Shown piece after piece: positions 7,956 through 18,340 of a stretch of DNA of 38,904 nucleotides. Source of the DNA: Acidimicrobiales bacterium (GTDB taxonomy: Bacteria > Actinomycetota > Acidimicrobiia > Acidimicrobiales > AC-14); contig JAODBK010000075.1 of assembly GCA_025463925.1 (NCBI GenBank), positions 1 to 38,904 on the forward strand, written 5' to 3'. The notes below the pieces were generated by a model. That model had not been told where the DNA came from, made no database searches, and saw nothing but the letters and a program-made list of their open reading frames with translations. The position numbers and the translations under genes are program-made. The first letter of the stretch is position 1. Each line of letters opens with the position of its first letter.

Positions 7956-10621
7956 CTGAGCAGACCGAGACGAAGAAGGACACCGTCACCGTCACCGTCG
8001 ACGGGAAGACGTTCGAGGCCGCGCCGGGCGAGCTGGTGATCGCGGCCGCCGAGCGCCACGGCATCTACATCCCGCGCTTCTGCTGGCACCCGCGCATGAA
8101 GCCGGTCGGCATGTGCCGCATGTGCCTGGTGGAGATCGAGGGCGTGCGGGGGCTGCCGCCGGCCTGCACCACGCCGGTCGCCGAGGGCATGGTGGTCGAC
8201 ACCCGCACGCCGGTCGTGAAGAAGGCGCAGGACGGGGTGCTCGAGTTCCTGCTCATCAACCACCCGCTCGACTGCCCGGTGTGCGACCGCGGCGGCGAGT
8301 GCCCGCTGCAGGACCAGACGTTCTCCTTCGGGCCCGGTGAGAGCCGCTTCGTCGAGGAGAAGCGCCACTTCGAGAAGCCGATCGCCATCAGCGAGCTGGT
8401 GGCGCTCGACCGTGAGCGCTGCATCCAATGCGCCCGGTGCACCCGGTTCGCCGACGAGGTGGCCGGGGATCCGTTGATCTCCTTCGTCGACCGCGGCGAC
8501 CACACCCAGGTCCTCACCTTTCCCGACGACCCGTTCACGTCGTACTTCAGCGGCAACACCGTGCAGATCTGTCCGGTCGGTGCGCTCACCGCGTCGCCGT
8601 ACCGGTTCAAGGCTCGGCCGTGGGACCTCGATCAGGTCGAGAGCACGTGCAGCACGTGCGCGGTGGGCTGCCGGGTGAACCTCCAGTCGTCACAGAACGA
8701 TCTGGTCCGCATGCTCGGCGTCGACAGCGAGCCGGTGAACCACAGCTGGCTGTGCGACAAGGGCCGCTTCGGCTACCAGGCGGTCGAGCACGACGGGCGC
8801 GTCACCCACCCGCTGGTGCGAAAGGGCGACGAGCTGATCGAGGCCTCGTGGTCCGAGGCGTACGCAGCCGCGGCCAAGGGGCTGGCCGACGTGCGCGACC
8901 TGCACGGCGCCGGCGCGATCGCGTTCCTGGGTGGCGCGCGTGGCACCAACGAGGACGCCTACGCGTGGGCCAAGCTCGCCAAGGGCGTGCTCGCCACCGA
9001 CTCGGTCGACTGCCAGCTCGACGACGGGTTGCCGGCGGCCGCGGTGCTCGGCTTGCCGCGCGCCACGATCGACGACGCGTGCCGGGCGAAGGCGGTGCTG
9101 CTGCTCGGGCCCGACCTCAAGGAAGAGCTCCCGGTGCTGTACCTCCGGCTCCGCGAGGCGGTGGTCGACGGCGGGGTCGCGGTCGTCGAGCTCGGGCCCC
9201 AGTCCACCGGCATGACGCGGCACGCCAAGACGACGCTGCTCTACCGGCCCGGCGAAGCCGTCGAGGTGGCGCGGGCGCTGACGTCGGGCCGCGATCCGAT
9301 GCCCGACGCCGGCGGGGTGCGCGGCGAGGAGCTGGCCGCGGCGGCCGGGATCCTGGGCCGCGCCGGCGAGGGCGTCGTGGTGGTGCTCGGCCGGCCGTCG
9401 GTGGCCGAGTCCGGGCGCACGGTCGCCGAGGCGGCGGCCGTCATCGCCGCCGCGTGGCCGCAGGCTCGCTTCCTCCCGGCTTTGCGCCGCGGCAACGTGA
9501 TGGGCGCGCTCGACATGGGTCTGGCGCCCGGCGTGCTGCCGGGTCGCGTCGGGCTCGACGCCGGCCGCGAGTGGTTCAGCCAGGAGTGGGGCGTGCTGCC
9601 CGAGGAGCCCGGGCTCGATGCCGCGGGCATCGTCGGCGCCGCGGCCGAGGGCCGGGTGCAGGCGCTGGTGTTGCTGGGTGCCGACCCGATCAACGATTTC
9701 CCCGACCGCACGCTGGCCCGCCGCGCGCTGGCGGGCGCGGGCTTCGTCGTCGCCGTCGACACGTTCCTCACCGACTCGAGCCGCGAGGCCGACGTCGTGC
9801 TGCCGGCGGCCATGTACGGGGAGAAGGCCGGCACCACGACGAACATCGAAGGCCGGGTGACGCGCGTCAACCAGAAGGTGACCGCCCCCGGCACCGTCCG
9901 CAGCGACTGGATCATCGCGGCCGAGTTGGCGCAGCGGCTCGGTGGCGACCTCGGCTTCGATTCCACCGCCGCGGTGTGGGCCGAGATCGCGCGGCTGGCC
10001 CCGTCGCACGTCGGGCTCACCGCCGACGTCCTGGGCCGGCGCGAGAACCGCGACGGCGTCGTCGCGCCGTACGAGGGCGAGGGCCCACCCCGACACGAGG
10101 CGCCGGTCGAGCAGATCGAGGCCGCGGCCGCGGTCCACCAGGGCGAGACGCTTCCGTCCGAGGCCGTGGCCGGCGCGCCCGAGCACGCCGCGGTCGACGA
10201 ACCGTCCGACGACGACGATCCGGCGGGGGCCGGCCGGCCGCCACTGCTGACGTTCGCGGTCGGCGACGCCGGCAGCACCGCGGCCCCGCCCGCGGTCGAC
10301 GCGTACGCGCTCCGGCTGGTCGCGGGCCGCCGGCTCTACGACAACGGTGTGACCGTGCGGCACTCGGCCCACCTCGCCGGGCTGGCGCCCTCCCCGCGGC
10401 TGCGGGCCAACCCCTACGACCTCGACCGGCTCGGGCTCGGGACGGGCGACCGCGTGCGGGTCACGTCGTCGCGCACGACGCTCACGCTCGAAGTGGCGGC
10501 CGACACCGGCATCCCGCGAGGATCGGTGGCCTTGCCGTTCAACTTGCCGGGGGAGGGCGCCGCCGACCTGATCGACGGTACCCAGCCGGTCACCGACCTT
10601 CGCGTGGAGACCACGAACTAG
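7952..10621 (+). CDS. nuoG: NADH-quinone oxidoreductase subunit G, iron-sulphur (nuo1)
   Basis: The 75-kDa subunit, 889 residues, carries the electron wire from NuoF toward NuoI. Four clusters can be assigned: 2Fe-2S N1b at C44, C55, C58, C72; 4Fe-4S N5 at H104, C108, C111, C117; N4 at C157, C160, C163, C207; and the extra N7 at C233, C236, C240, C268, found only in some bacteria. After this comes a molybdopterin-oxidoreductase-like domain without catalytic role. An acidic, Ala/Pro/Glu-rich insertion (about residues 705-767, with a run DDDD) separates it from a C-terminal MopB-type beta domain. The ATG overlaps nuoF by four bases. Confidence 0.96.
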   Translation: MTEQTETKKDTVTVTVDGKTFEAAPGELVIAAAERHGIYIPRFCWHPRMKPVGMCRMCLVEIEGVRGLPPACTTPVAEGMVVDTRTPVVKKAQDGVLEFLLINHPLDCPVCDRGGECPLQDQTFSFGPGESRFVEEKRHFEKPIAISELVALDRERCIQCARCTRFADEVAGDPLISFVDRGDHTQVLTFPDDPFTSYFSGNTVQICPVGALTASPYRFKARPWDLDQVESTCSTCAVGCRVNLQSSQNDLVRMLGVDSEPVNHSWLCDKGRFGYQAVEHDGRVTHPLVRKGDELIEASWSEAYAAAAKGLADVRDLHGAGAIAFLGGARGTNEDAYAWAKLAKGVLATDSVDCQLDDGLPAAAVLGLPRATIDDACRAKAVLLLGPDLKEELPVLYLRLREAVVDGGVAVVELGPQSTGMTRHAKTTLLYRPGEAVEVARALTSGRDPMPDAGGVRGEELAAAAGILGRAGEGVVVVLGRPSVAESGRTVAEAAAVIAAAWPQARFLPALRRGNVMGALDMGLAPGVLPGRVGLDAGREWFSQEWGVLPEEPGLDAAGIVGAAAEGRVQALVLLGADPINDFPDRTLARRALAGAGFVVAVDTFLTDSSREADVVLPAAMYGEKAGTTTNIEGRVTRVNQKVTAPGTVRSDWIIAAELAQRLGGDLGFDSTAAVWAEIARLAPSHVGLTADVLGRRENRDGVVAPYEGEGPPRHEAPVEQIEAAAAVHQGETLPSEAVAGAPEHAAVDEPSDDDDPAGAGRPPLLTFAVGDAGSTAAPPAVDAYALRLVAGRRLYDNGVTVRHSAHLAGLAPSPRLRANPYDLDRLGLGTGDRVRVTSSRTTLTLEVAADTGIPRGSVALPFNLPGEGAADLIDGTQPVTDLRVETTN

Positions 10622-10623
10622 CC

Positions 10624-11820
10624 ATGGACCCGCTGTTCGGGCACGGGATCGATCTCACGATCGTGCTGATCGTCATCGGCAAGACGCTGGCGACGTTCGT
10701 CGTCCTGCTCCTCGGCGTGCTGCTGCTGATCTGGTACGAGCGCAAGCTGATCAGCGACATGCAGAACCGCATCGGCCCCAACCGGGCGGGCCCGTACGGC
10801 ATCCTCCAGACGCTCGCCGACGGCATCAAGCTGTTCTTCAAGGAAGACCTCCTGCCGGAGCAGGCGGACCGGCGAGTGTTCCGGCTGGCGCCGTACCTGT
10901 CGGCGGTCCCGGCGTTCGCGGCGTTCGCGGTCATCCCGCTCGGCGGCTCCGTGTCCATCGCCGGCCACCGGACGTTCCTGCAGCTGGCGGACCCGCCCGT
11001 CGGGGTGCTGTTCCTCCTCGCCATGTCGTCGATCGCGGTGTACGGCACCATGCTCGCCGGCTGGTCGTCGGGCTCGAAGTACCCGCTGCTCGGCGGCGTG
11101 CGGGCGTCGGCGCAGGCGATCTCCTACGAAGGCGCGATGAGCCTCGCCATCGCCGCCGCGGTGCTCATCGCCGGCACGCTGTCGACCCACGGCATCGTCG
11201 CCGACCAGGCCGGCAAGGGCTACCTGCGCGGGCTGCTGCCGAAGTGGAACCTCTTCACCGTCGGCGTGGTGCCGGTCGTCATCTACGTGATCGCCGCGAC
11301 CGCCGAGATCAACCGCCCGCCGTTCGACCTGGTCGAGGCCGACTCGGAGCTGGTCGGCGGCTTCCACACCGAGTACTCCTCGGTGCGCTTCGCGCTGTTC
11401 TACCTGGCCGAGTTCATGAACACCATCACGGTGTCGGCGGTGGCCATCACGCTGTTCTTCGGCGGCCCGAACGGTCCCGAGATCCTCGGCCTCGGCGGCT
11501 GGTCGGGGTTCCTGTGGTTCCTGATCAAGGAGATCCTCTTCCTGTCGGTGTACGTCTGGATCCGGGCCACGCTGCCGCGCTTCCGGTACGACCAGTTGAT
11601 GGACCTCGGCTGGAAGCGGCTCATCCCCGTCGCGCTCTACTGGCTGCTGCTGATCGCGGCCCTGCGGGTCGGGCAGGACCAGGGATGGAACGCGGCCCTC
11701 GTCATCGGCATCGGCATCGGCGCCGGCGCGCTGGCGTGGGGACTCCTCGGGCTGGCCGCGCGGACGGGCGCCGAGCAGGCGGCCGAGGACGCGCTCGGCC
11801 TCGGCGAGGTCAGGGCCTAG
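10624..11820 (+). CDS. nuoH: NADH-quinone oxidoreductase subunit H (nuo1)
   Basis: Membrane subunit (ND1 homologue), 398 residues with about eight helices, that forms the quinone entry channel. Conserved signatures are [20 protein letters not shown] near the N-terminus, the first cytoplasmic loop with [10 protein letters not shown], and the acidic quinone-channel loop E228-I-N-R-P-P-F-D235 followed by [15 protein letters not shown]. The C-terminal tail after the last helix (about residues 385-398) is hydrophilic. The ATG is two bases after the nuoG stop. Confidence 0.97.
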   Translation: MDPLFGHGIDLTIVLIVIGKTLATFVVLLLGVLLLIWYERKLISDMQNRIGPNRAGPYGILQTLADGIKLFFKEDLLPEQADRRVFRLAPYLSAVPAFAAFAVIPLGGSVSIAGHRTFLQLADPPVGVLFLLAMSSIAVYGTMLAGWSSGSKYPLLGGVRASAQAISYEGAMSLAIAAAVLIAGTLSTHGIVADQAGKGYLRGLLPKWNLFTVGVVPVVIYVIAATAEINRPPFDLVEADSELVGGFHTEYSSVRFALFYLAEFMNTITVSAVAITLFFGGPNGPEILGLGGWSGFLWFLIKEILFLSVYVWIRATLPRFRYDQLMDLGWKRLIPVALYWLLLIAALRVGQDQGWNAALVIGIGIGAGALAWGLLGLAARTGAEQAAEDALGLGEVRA

Positions 11821-11827
11821 CGGACTG

Positions 11828-12481
11828 ATGGGCTACTTCGAAGGCTTCCGGGTGACGTTCGAGCAGCTGTTCCGGCCGCGCGTCACCATCCAGTACCCCG
11901 AGGAGAAGCGGCCGAAGGCGCTGCGCTTCCACGGCCGTCACGTGCTCAACAAGTACGAGGACGGGATGGAGAAGTGCATCGGGTGCGAGCTCTGTGCCGG
12001 CGTGTGCCCGGCGCGCTGCATCCACGTGCGCGGTCTCGACAACCCGCCCGATGCCCCGGTGTCGCCCGGCGAGCGCTACGGGTTCGTGTACGAGATCAAC
12101 TACCTGCGCTGCATCCACTGCGACCTCTGCGTCGAGGCCTGCCCGACCGAGGCCATCACCGAGTCGAAGCTGTTCGAGTTCTCGTTCAGCAACCGGCAGG
12201 ACGCGATCTACACCAAGGACGAGCTGCTCGTCGCCGACGACGGGCAGCCCAAGCACCTGCCGTGGGAGGACTGGCGCGAGGGCGAGGACCTCCACACCTC
12301 GGCGTGGGTGCGGGCGACCGCGCCCAACGGCGACGCCGACTACGAGGGCCGGGTGGCCTGGTCGGCCGAGCTCGGGTACGGCGTGCGCCCGCCGGAGGCC
12401 GGCCAGCTCGGCGACGACGACGCCGGCGCGCCGATCGACGACATCACCGTCGAACAGGTCGCGGAAGGCGGTCACCACTGA
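11828..12481 (+). CDS. nuoI: NADH-quinone oxidoreductase subunit I, two 4Fe-4S clusters (nuo1)
   Basis: This 217-residue ferredoxin-type subunit links NuoG to N2 in NuoB. It has two complete CxxCxxCxxxCP motifs: C50, C53, C56, C60 and C95, C98, C101, C105. The C-terminal 90 residues are a hydrophilic acidic extension not needed for cluster binding and missing in NuoI2. The stop overlaps the nuoJ ATG by one base. Confidence 0.97.
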   Translation: MGYFEGFRVTFEQLFRPRVTIQYPEEKRPKALRFHGRHVLNKYEDGMEKCIGCELCAGVCPARCIHVRGLDNPPDAPVSPGERYGFVYEINYLRCIHCDLCVEACPTEAITESKLFEFSFSNRQDAIYTKDELLVADDGQPKHLPWEDWREGEDLHTSAWVRATAPNGDADYEGRVAWSAELGYGVRPPEAGQLGDDDAGAPIDDITVEQVAEGGHH

Positions 12482-13047
12482 TGGACTGGGCGGTCTTCGT
12501 CGTCGCCGGCATCGCGACGCTCGTCGGCGCCCTCGGCGTGGTGACGTGCCGGAACCCGGTCCACTCGGCGCTCATGCTGGTGATGACGCTGTTCGGGATC
12601 GCGGTGCTGTTCGTCGAGCAGGACGCGCACTTCCTCGCCGCGGTGCAGGTGATCGTGTACGCCGGCGCGGTCGTCGTGCTGTTCCTGTTCGTCATCATGC
12701 TGCTCGGCGTCGAGACCAACGAGGACCTGCACAAGGACCCGCTGCGGGGCCAGCGGCCGGCTGCGATCGCGCTCGGGTTGCTGATGCTCCTCGAGGTGCT
12801 GCTGCTCGTCCGCAGCAACTGGGTCACCGGCGCGCCCTCCACCGCCGGCGCGGCCCGCTCGGCCGACCAGACCAACGTCGAGGTCCTCTCCCGTTCACTC
12901 TTCACGCGCTACCTCCTGCCGTTCGAAGCCACGTCGGTCCTGCTCCTCATCGCGGTGGTCGGGGCGGTGGTCCTGGCCCGGCGCCCGACGCGTGCCGAGC
13001 TGGCCGACATCAACGAGGACGACCCGGACCTGGTGACCGCCGAATGA
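12481..13047 (+). CDS. nuoJ: NADH-quinone oxidoreductase subunit J (nuo1)
   Basis: ND6 homologue, 188 residues with five predicted helices. The conserved third helix is visible as [25 protein letters not shown], with the Tyr-Ala-Gly-Ala motif typical of the pi-bulge helix that couples quinone chemistry to the pumps. The C-terminus is hydrophilic and acidic. The start overlaps nuoI by one base and the end overlaps nuoK by four (ATGA). Confidence 0.95.
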   Translation: MDWAVFVVAGIATLVGALGVVTCRNPVHSALMLVMTLFGIAVLFVEQDAHFLAAVQVIVYAGAVVVLFLFVIMLLGVETNEDLHKDPLRGQRPAAIALGLLMLLEVLLLVRSNWVTGAPSTAGAARSADQTNVEVLSRSLFTRYLLPFEATSVLLLIAVVGAVVLARRPTRAELADINEDDPDLVTAE

Positions 13048-13349
13048 GCGTCCCCGGGGCCTGGTACCTGACGCTGGCGGCGCTGCTGTTCACCATCGGC
13101 GCCGTCGGGCTGCTCGTGCGCCGCAACGTGCTGGTGATGTTCATGTGCGTCGAGCTGATGCTCAACGCCGTCAACCTCACGTTCGTCACCTACGCCCGCA
13201 TGCTCAACGACATCGGCGGCCAGGCGGTCGTGTTCTTCACCCTCGTGGTGGCCGCCGCCGAGGTCGTGGTCGGCTTGGGGATCATCGTGTCGATCTACCG
13301 ACGGCGGCCCGGCGCCACCGCCGACGACATCACCCTGCTGAAGGGCTAG
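13044..13349 (+). CDS. nuoK: NADH-quinone oxidoreductase subunit K (nuo1)
   Basis: ND4L homologue, 101 residues, three helices. The motif [15 protein letters not shown] in helix 2 carries the buried Glu used in proton translocation, and [13 protein letters not shown] in helix 3 carries the second conserved Glu. It is the usual size for the family. It starts inside the nuoJ stop (ATGA overlap). Confidence 0.96.
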   Translation: MSVPGAWYLTLAALLFTIGAVGLLVRRNVLVMFMCVELMLNAVNLTFVTYARMLNDIGGQAVVFFTLVVAAAEVVVGLGIIVSIYRRRPGATADDITLLKG

Positions 13350-13359
13350 CGAAGCGACG

Positions 13360-15255
13360 ATGCTCGACGCCACCTGGCTCATCCCCGCGCTCCCGCTCGC
13401 CGGCTTCGCCTTGCTGCTGCTCTTCGGCAAGCGGCTCGGCGAGCCGTGGTCGGGCTGGCTGGCCACGACGACGTGCTTCGCGGCGTTCGTCGCGACGGCC
13501 GTGGTGTTCGCCGGACTGGTGGGCCGCGCCGGCGACAATCGCCAGTTCGACCAGCACCTCTTCACCTGGTTCAAGGCCGGGTCCCTCAAGGTCGAGGTCG
13601 GGCTCCTGGCCGACCAGCTGTCGATCACCATGGCGCTGTTCGTCACCGGTGTCGGCGCGCTGATCCACCTGTACTCGGTCGGCTACATGCACGGCGACGA
13701 CCGCTATCCCAAGTTCTTCCTCTACCTCAACCTGTTCGTGTTCTCGATGCTGATGCTCGTCCTCGCCGACAGCTTCCTGCTGACGTTCCTCGGATGGGAG
13801 GGGGTGGGCGCCTGCTCGTACTTCCTGATCTCGTTCTGGTTCGAGCGGCCGACCGCGGCCAGCGCCGGCAAGAAGGCGTTCGTCACCAACCGGGTCGGCG
13901 ACTTCGGGTTCATGCTGGCGATGTTCCTCATCTTCGGCGCGCTGGGCACGCTGCAGTACGCCGGGCCCGGCGGGGTGCTGGCGAATGCCGGGCATCTGTC
14001 GCACACGACCGCGACCGCCATCGCGCTGCTGCTCTTCCTCGGCGCGGTCGGCAAGTCGGCGCAGCTGCCGCTGTACGTGTGGCTGCCCGACGCCATGGAG
14101 GGCCCGACGCCGGTCTCGGCACTGATCCACGCGGCGACGATGGTGACCGCCGGCGTCTACCTGCTGTGCCGGGTCAACCCGATCCTCGGCCTGACGCCCG
14201 GCGCGCTGGACGTCGTCGCATGGGTGGGCGCGATCACCGCGCTCTTCGCGGCGACGATCGCCTGCGCCCAGAACGACATCAAGCGGGTCCTGGCGTACTC
14301 GACGATCAGCCAGCTCGGCTACATGTTCCTGGCCGTCGGGTCGGGCGCCTACGTCGCCGGCATCTTCCACATGGTGACCCACGCGTTCTTCAAGGCGCTC
14401 CTGTTCCTGGCGGCCGGCGCGGTCATCCACGGGCTCCACGACGAGCAGGACATGAAACGGATGGGCGGGCTCCGCAAGTACATGCCCGTGACCTTCGGGT
14501 GCTTCATCGCCGGGTGGCTCGCCATCGCCGGCGTGCCGCCCTTCGCCGGCTTCTGGTCGAAGGACGACATCCTCGCCAACGCCTGGCAGCACAACCACGC
14601 GCTGTGGTTCATCGGCATCGTGACCGCGCTGCTCACCGCGTACTACATGAGCCGACAGGTGTTCCTGGTGTTCTGGGGTGAGGAGCGGTGGCGGGACGGC
14701 GAGGATCACGGCGAGCCGCACGAGGCGCCGTGGACGATGGCGCTCCCGCTCATCGTGCTGGCCGGGTTGTCGCTGGTGGGTGGCGGCTTGAACCTCCCGT
14801 TCAACAAGCACACCGAGTTGCTGGCCAACTGGTTGCACCCGGTGTTCGGCGACCGGCTGCACGAGCTCGGCATCAGCAGCGCGAGCAAGTGGGCGCTGGC
14901 CGGCACCGCCGTCGCCCTCGGCGTCATCGGCATCGGCTTCGCCGTCGCGGTGTTCATTCGCGGCCGGGTGGATCCGGAGCGGCTCGAGCCAGCGGTGCTC
15001 CAGCACGGCTGGTACGTCGACGACCTCTACGCCGCGATCATCGAGACCCCCGGCCGGCTGCTCGCGGCATTCAGCGCGTTCGTCGTCGACACCAAGGTCA
15101 TCGACGGCGCTGTGAACGGCGTCGCCTCGCTGGTGCGCAACGGCGGCGACCGGCTCCGCCGGGTGCAGACCGGCTACGTCCGCAACTACGCGCTCGCGGT
15201 CGCCGCGGGCGCGGTGCTCATCCTCGGCTACGTCGCCGCCCGGGCGGGTGGCTGA
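13360..15255 (+). CDS. nuoL: NADH-quinone oxidoreductase subunit L, antiporter-like (nuo1)
   Basis: Distal antiporter-like pump subunit, 631 residues with about 16 helices and the long lateral helix region near the C-terminus. Key pump residues are present: Glu in FLGWEGVGACSYF, Lys in GKSAQLPLYVWLPDAMEGP, Lys in HAFFKALLFLAAG and Lys in FAGFWSKDDIL. It starts with ATG 10 bases after nuoK. Its stop overlaps the nuoM start by one base. Confidence 0.97.
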   Translation: MLDATWLIPALPLAGFALLLLFGKRLGEPWSGWLATTTCFAAFVATAVVFAGLVGRAGDNRQFDQHLFTWFKAGSLKVEVGLLADQLSITMALFVTGVGALIHLYSVGYMHGDDRYPKFFLYLNLFVFSMLMLVLADSFLLTFLGWEGVGACSYFLISFWFERPTAASAGKKAFVTNRVGDFGFMLAMFLIFGALGTLQYAGPGGVLANAGHLSHTTATAIALLLFLGAVGKSAQLPLYVWLPDAMEGPTPVSALIHAATMVTAGVYLLCRVNPILGLTPGALDVVAWVGAITALFAATIACAQNDIKRVLAYSTISQLGYMFLAVGSGAYVAGIFHMVTHAFFKALLFLAAGAVIHGLHDEQDMKRMGGLRKYMPVTFGCFIAGWLAIAGVPPFAGFWSKDDILANAWQHNHALWFIGIVTALLTAYYMSRQVFLVFWGEERWRDGEDHGEPHEAPWTMALPLIVLAGLSLVGGGLNLPFNKHTELLANWLHPVFGDRLHELGISSASKWALAGTAVALGVIGIGFAVAVFIRGRVDPERLEPAVLQHGWYVDDLYAAIIETPGRLLAAFSAFVVDTKVIDGAVNGVASLVRNGGDRLRRVQTGYVRNYALAVAAGAVLILGYVAARAGG

Positions 15256-16784
15256 TGATCGACTTCCCGCTGCTCACGACGATCGTGCTCCTGCCAGCGG
15301 CCGGCGCGCTGCTCGTCGCGCTGGTGCCGCGCCGGCGGGCCGACCTGGCCAAGGTGCTCGGCGTCGCGGTCAGCGTGGGCACTGCGGTCCTGGCCGTCGT
15401 CGCGCTGGTCCACTTCAAGACCAACGCCGACTACCAGTTCGTCTCGCAGCACGTCTGGATCAAGGAGTGGGGCATCTCGTGGAAGCTGGGCCTCGACGGC
15501 ATCTCGCTCTTCCTCGTGCTGCTCACCGGGCTGCTCTTCCCGGTCGCCCTGCTCGGCCCCAAGGTGCACCACGACACCAAGGCGTACGTGGCATGGCTCC
15601 TGCTGCTGGAAGCCGGGTGCATGGGCGTGTTCCTCGCCCTCGACCTCTTCCTCTTCTTCATCGTGTGGGAGGTCGTGCTGGTTCCGATGTACTTCCTCAT
15701 CGGCGGCTGGGGCTACGAGAAGCGGGTGTACGCCGCCCTCAAGTTCTTCCTGTACACGATGGCCGGCTCGGGCCTCATGCTCGTCGGCATCCTGGCGCTG
15801 GCCTTCTTGCACCAGGCGCACTTCGGCCACCTCACGTTCGACCTGCAGACCTTGGCGCGGGAGCAGTCGTTCGCCCACTCCACCGGCCGGTGGCTGTTCC
15901 TCGCCTTCGCCATCAGCTTCGCCATCAAGGTGCCGGTGTTCCCGCTGCACACGTGGTTGCCCGACGCCCACACCGAGGCGCCCACCGCGGGCTCGGTGAT
16001 CCTGGCCGGCGTCCTCCTCAAGCTCGGAACGTACGGGTTCCTGCGCTTCGGGCTCGAGCTGTTCCCGATCGCGGCCCACGACCTGGCGCCGGTGCTGCTG
16101 ACGCTCGGCGTCGTCGGCATCCTCTACGGCGCGCTGGTCGCCACCGTGCAGAAGGACCTGAAGCGACTGGTCGCGTACTCGTCGGTGGCCCACCTGGGTT
16201 TCATCGTCCTCGGCACGTTCGCGTTCACCACGCAGGGCCTCGAAGGCGGCGTGCTGCAGATGGTCAACCACGGCGTCTCCACCGGTGCGCTCTTCCTCCT
16301 CGTCGGATGGATCTACGAGCGCCGCCACACCCGGGAGATCGCCGAGCTCGGTGGGCTCCAGAAGGTGGCGCCGGTGTTCGCCGGCGTGTTCATGGTCGTG
16401 ATGCTGAGCTCGATCGGGTTGCCCGGTCTCAACGGCTTCGTCGGTGAGTTCCTGGTGCTGATCGGCTCGTTCGTCTCGCGGCGCTGGTGGGCGGTGCCGG
16501 CGACGGCCGGCGTGATCCTCGCCGCGCTCTACCTCCTCTGGGCCTACCAGCGGGTGTTCCACGGCGAGCCCGAGGGCGAGAACGCCACCTTCCCGGAGAT
16601 GACCTGGAAGGAGCGAGGCGTCATGCTGCCGCTCGTCGCGGCGATCGTGTTCATGGGCGTGTACCCGCGGCCGGTGCTCGACCGGATCGAGCCAGCGGTG
16701 AAACGGCTCGTCCAGCACGTCCACGACGCCAACGGCACCCACGAGCCCGGCCCGGCAGCCGCGGCCGGCGGAGGCAACCCGTAA
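15255..16784 (+). CDS. nuoM: NADH-quinone oxidoreductase subunit M, antiporter-like (nuo1)
   Basis: Second antiporter-like pump, 509 residues, about 14 helices. Visible motifs are the helix 5 Glu in FIVWEVVLVPMYFLIGGWG, the Lys in IKVPVFPLHTWLPDAHTEAP, VQKDLKRLVAYSSVAHLGF, and the terminal Glu in LPGLNGFVGEF. The C-terminus is a short Ala/Gly/Pro tail. The ATG overlaps the nuoL stop by one base, and its TAA overlaps the nuoN ATG by one base. Confidence 0.97.
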   Translation: MIDFPLLTTIVLLPAAGALLVALVPRRRADLAKVLGVAVSVGTAVLAVVALVHFKTNADYQFVSQHVWIKEWGISWKLGLDGISLFLVLLTGLLFPVALLGPKVHHDTKAYVAWLLLLEAGCMGVFLALDLFLFFIVWEVVLVPMYFLIGGWGYEKRVYAALKFFLYTMAGSGLMLVGILALAFLHQAHFGHLTFDLQTLAREQSFAHSTGRWLFLAFAISFAIKVPVFPLHTWLPDAHTEAPTAGSVILAGVLLKLGTYGFLRFGLELFPIAAHDLAPVLLTLGVVGILYGALVATVQKDLKRLVAYSSVAHLGFIVLGTFAFTTQGLEGGVLQMVNHGVSTGALFLLVGWIYERRHTREIAELGGLQKVAPVFAGVFMVVMLSSIGLPGLNGFVGEFLVLIGSFVSRRWWAVPATAGVILAALYLLWAYQRVFHGEPEGENATFPEMTWKERGVMLPLVAAIVFMGVYPRPVLDRIEPAVKRLVQHVHDANGTHEPGPAAAAGGGNP

Positions 16785-18274
16785 TGCCGCTCGAGCTGCC
16801 CCGCGTCGAGTGGGCCACGATCCTTCCCGAGACCATCCTCGTGGTCGGCGCCATGCTGATCCTGCTCGGCGGCGCGCTGCTCCGGCGGCGGCTGCCGGCA
16901 TGGGTCTGGACCGTCGCGTCGATCATCATCGCCGCCGGCGCCATGGTGTCGGCGTGGGACCTGTGGCGGCGCGTGTCGCACAACCACCAGGGCGGCGCCC
17001 ACACCGCGATCGCCAACGCGGTGGTCGTGGACGGCTTCAGCGTCTACTTCGCGCTGCTCACGTGCGGCGCCGTCATCCTGGCTGCGCTCATGGCCGACAG
17101 CTACCTCCGGCGGGAGCGGCTCAACGCACCCGAGTTCCACGTGCTCATGCTGCTGTCGGCGTCTGGCGCGTTGCTCATGGCCGCCGCCAACGACCTGATC
17201 GTCATCTTCCTCGGGCTCGAGGTGCTGTCGATCGCGCTCTATGTCCTGGCCGGCTTCGCCCAACGCCGGGCGGTGTCGCGCGAGGCGGCGATGAAATACT
17301 TCGTGCTCGGCGCGTTCTCCTCGGCGATCTTCCTCTACGGCGTGGCGCTCGCCTACGGCGCCACCGGGTCGACCAACCTCGGCGAGATCGCGGCGTTCCT
17401 CCGGGCCAGCGTCAGCACCCACGCCGTCCTGCTCGGCGCGTTCGCCTTCCTCATCGTCGGGTTGGGGTTCAAGATCGCCGCCGTCCCGTTCCACATGTGG
17501 ACGCCCGACGTCTACCAGGGGTCGCCCACGCCGGTCACCGGCTTCATGGCCGCAGTTGCGAAGGCGGCCGGGTTCGCGGCGCTGCTCCGGATCTTCTTCT
17601 CGACCTTCGGCACCCACCGGCTCGACTGGCAGCCGCTGATCTGGGCGCTCGCGGTGCTCTCGATCCTCGTCGGCTCGGTGCTCGCGGTGGTGCAGACCGA
17701 CGTGAAGCGGATGCTGGCGTACTCGTCGATCAGCCACGCCGGCTACATCCTCATCGGGTTGCAGGCCGCCACCGTCCGCGGGCTCGCGGGATCGCTCTTC
17801 TACCTGCTCGCCTACACGTTCATGGTGCTCGGCAGCTTCGGGATCGTCACCCTGGTGGCCCGCGACGGGGACGCCCGGACCGGGCTCGACGCGTACCGGG
17901 GCCTCGGTCAGCGGCGGCCCGGGCTGGCCCTGGTCTTCACTGTCCTGCTGCTCGCTCAGGCCGGTGTGCCGCTCACGTCCGGTTTCCTGGCGAAGTTCTA
18001 TGTCATCTCGGCCGCGGTCGAGGCCCACTCGTACGCGCTGGCGATCATCGCCATGCTGGCCGCGGTGATCGCGGCGTTCTTCTACCTGCGGGTGATCGTC
18101 GTGATGTACATGGCGGGGGACGAGGCCGACACCGCCGACGCCGACCCGATCAGGGTGCCCTTCGGCGCCGGGCTCTCGCTCGCGGTCTCGGTCGTGGCGA
18201 CCGTCATCATCGGGACGATCCTGGCCGGCCCGGCCTTCGACTTCGCCCGCCACGCCTCCATCCTCCGCCTTTGA
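16784..18274 (+). CDS. nuoN: NADH-quinone oxidoreductase subunit N, antiporter-like (nuo1)
   Basis: Third antiporter-like pump, 496 residues. It has the helix 5 motif FLGLEVLSIALYVLAGF, the Lys in FKIAAVPFHMWTPDVYQGSP, the cytoplasmic motif VQTDVKRMLAYSSISHAGY, and the C-terminal Lys in TSGFLAKFYVI. It is the last gene of nuo1. A long inverted repeat begins one base after its stop. Confidence 0.97.
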   Translation: MPLELPRVEWATILPETILVVGAMLILLGGALLRRRLPAWVWTVASIIIAAGAMVSAWDLWRRVSHNHQGGAHTAIANAVVVDGFSVYFALLTCGAVILAALMADSYLRRERLNAPEFHVLMLLSASGALLMAAANDLIVIFLGLEVLSIALYVLAGFAQRRAVSREAAMKYFVLGAFSSAIFLYGVALAYGATGSTNLGEIAAFLRASVSTHAVLLGAFAFLIVGLGFKIAAVPFHMWTPDVYQGSPTPVTGFMAAVAKAAGFAALLRIFFSTFGTHRLDWQPLIWALAVLSILVGSVLAVVQTDVKRMLAYSSISHAGYILIGLQAATVRGLAGSLFYLLAYTFMVLGSFGIVTLVARDGDARTGLDAYRGLGQRRPGLALVFTVLLLAQAGVPLTSGFLAKFYVISAAVEAHSYALAIIAMLAAVIAAFFYLRVIVVMYMAGDEADTADADPIRVPFGAGLSLAVSVVATVIIGTILAGPAFDFARHASILRL

Positions 18275-18325
18275 GCTTTTCCGGTCACGGACGTGGGCCG
18301 AGCCCACGTTCGTGACCGGAAAAGC
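18275..18325 (+). terminator. Long hairpin after nuo1
   Basis: Two 24-base arms (18275-18298 and 18302-18325) are complementary except for one G-T pair, with a three-base loop (CGA). The base of the stem is four A-T pairs. No U-run follows; the next bases are G-rich. It sits directly after the nuoN1 stop and before the nuo2 promoter-like sequence, so a transcriptional terminator or 3'-end stabiliser is likely. Lack of a U-run is common for hairpin terminators in high-GC Actinobacteria. Confidence 0.75.
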
Positions 18326-18340
18326 GGGGGGCCGGACGCT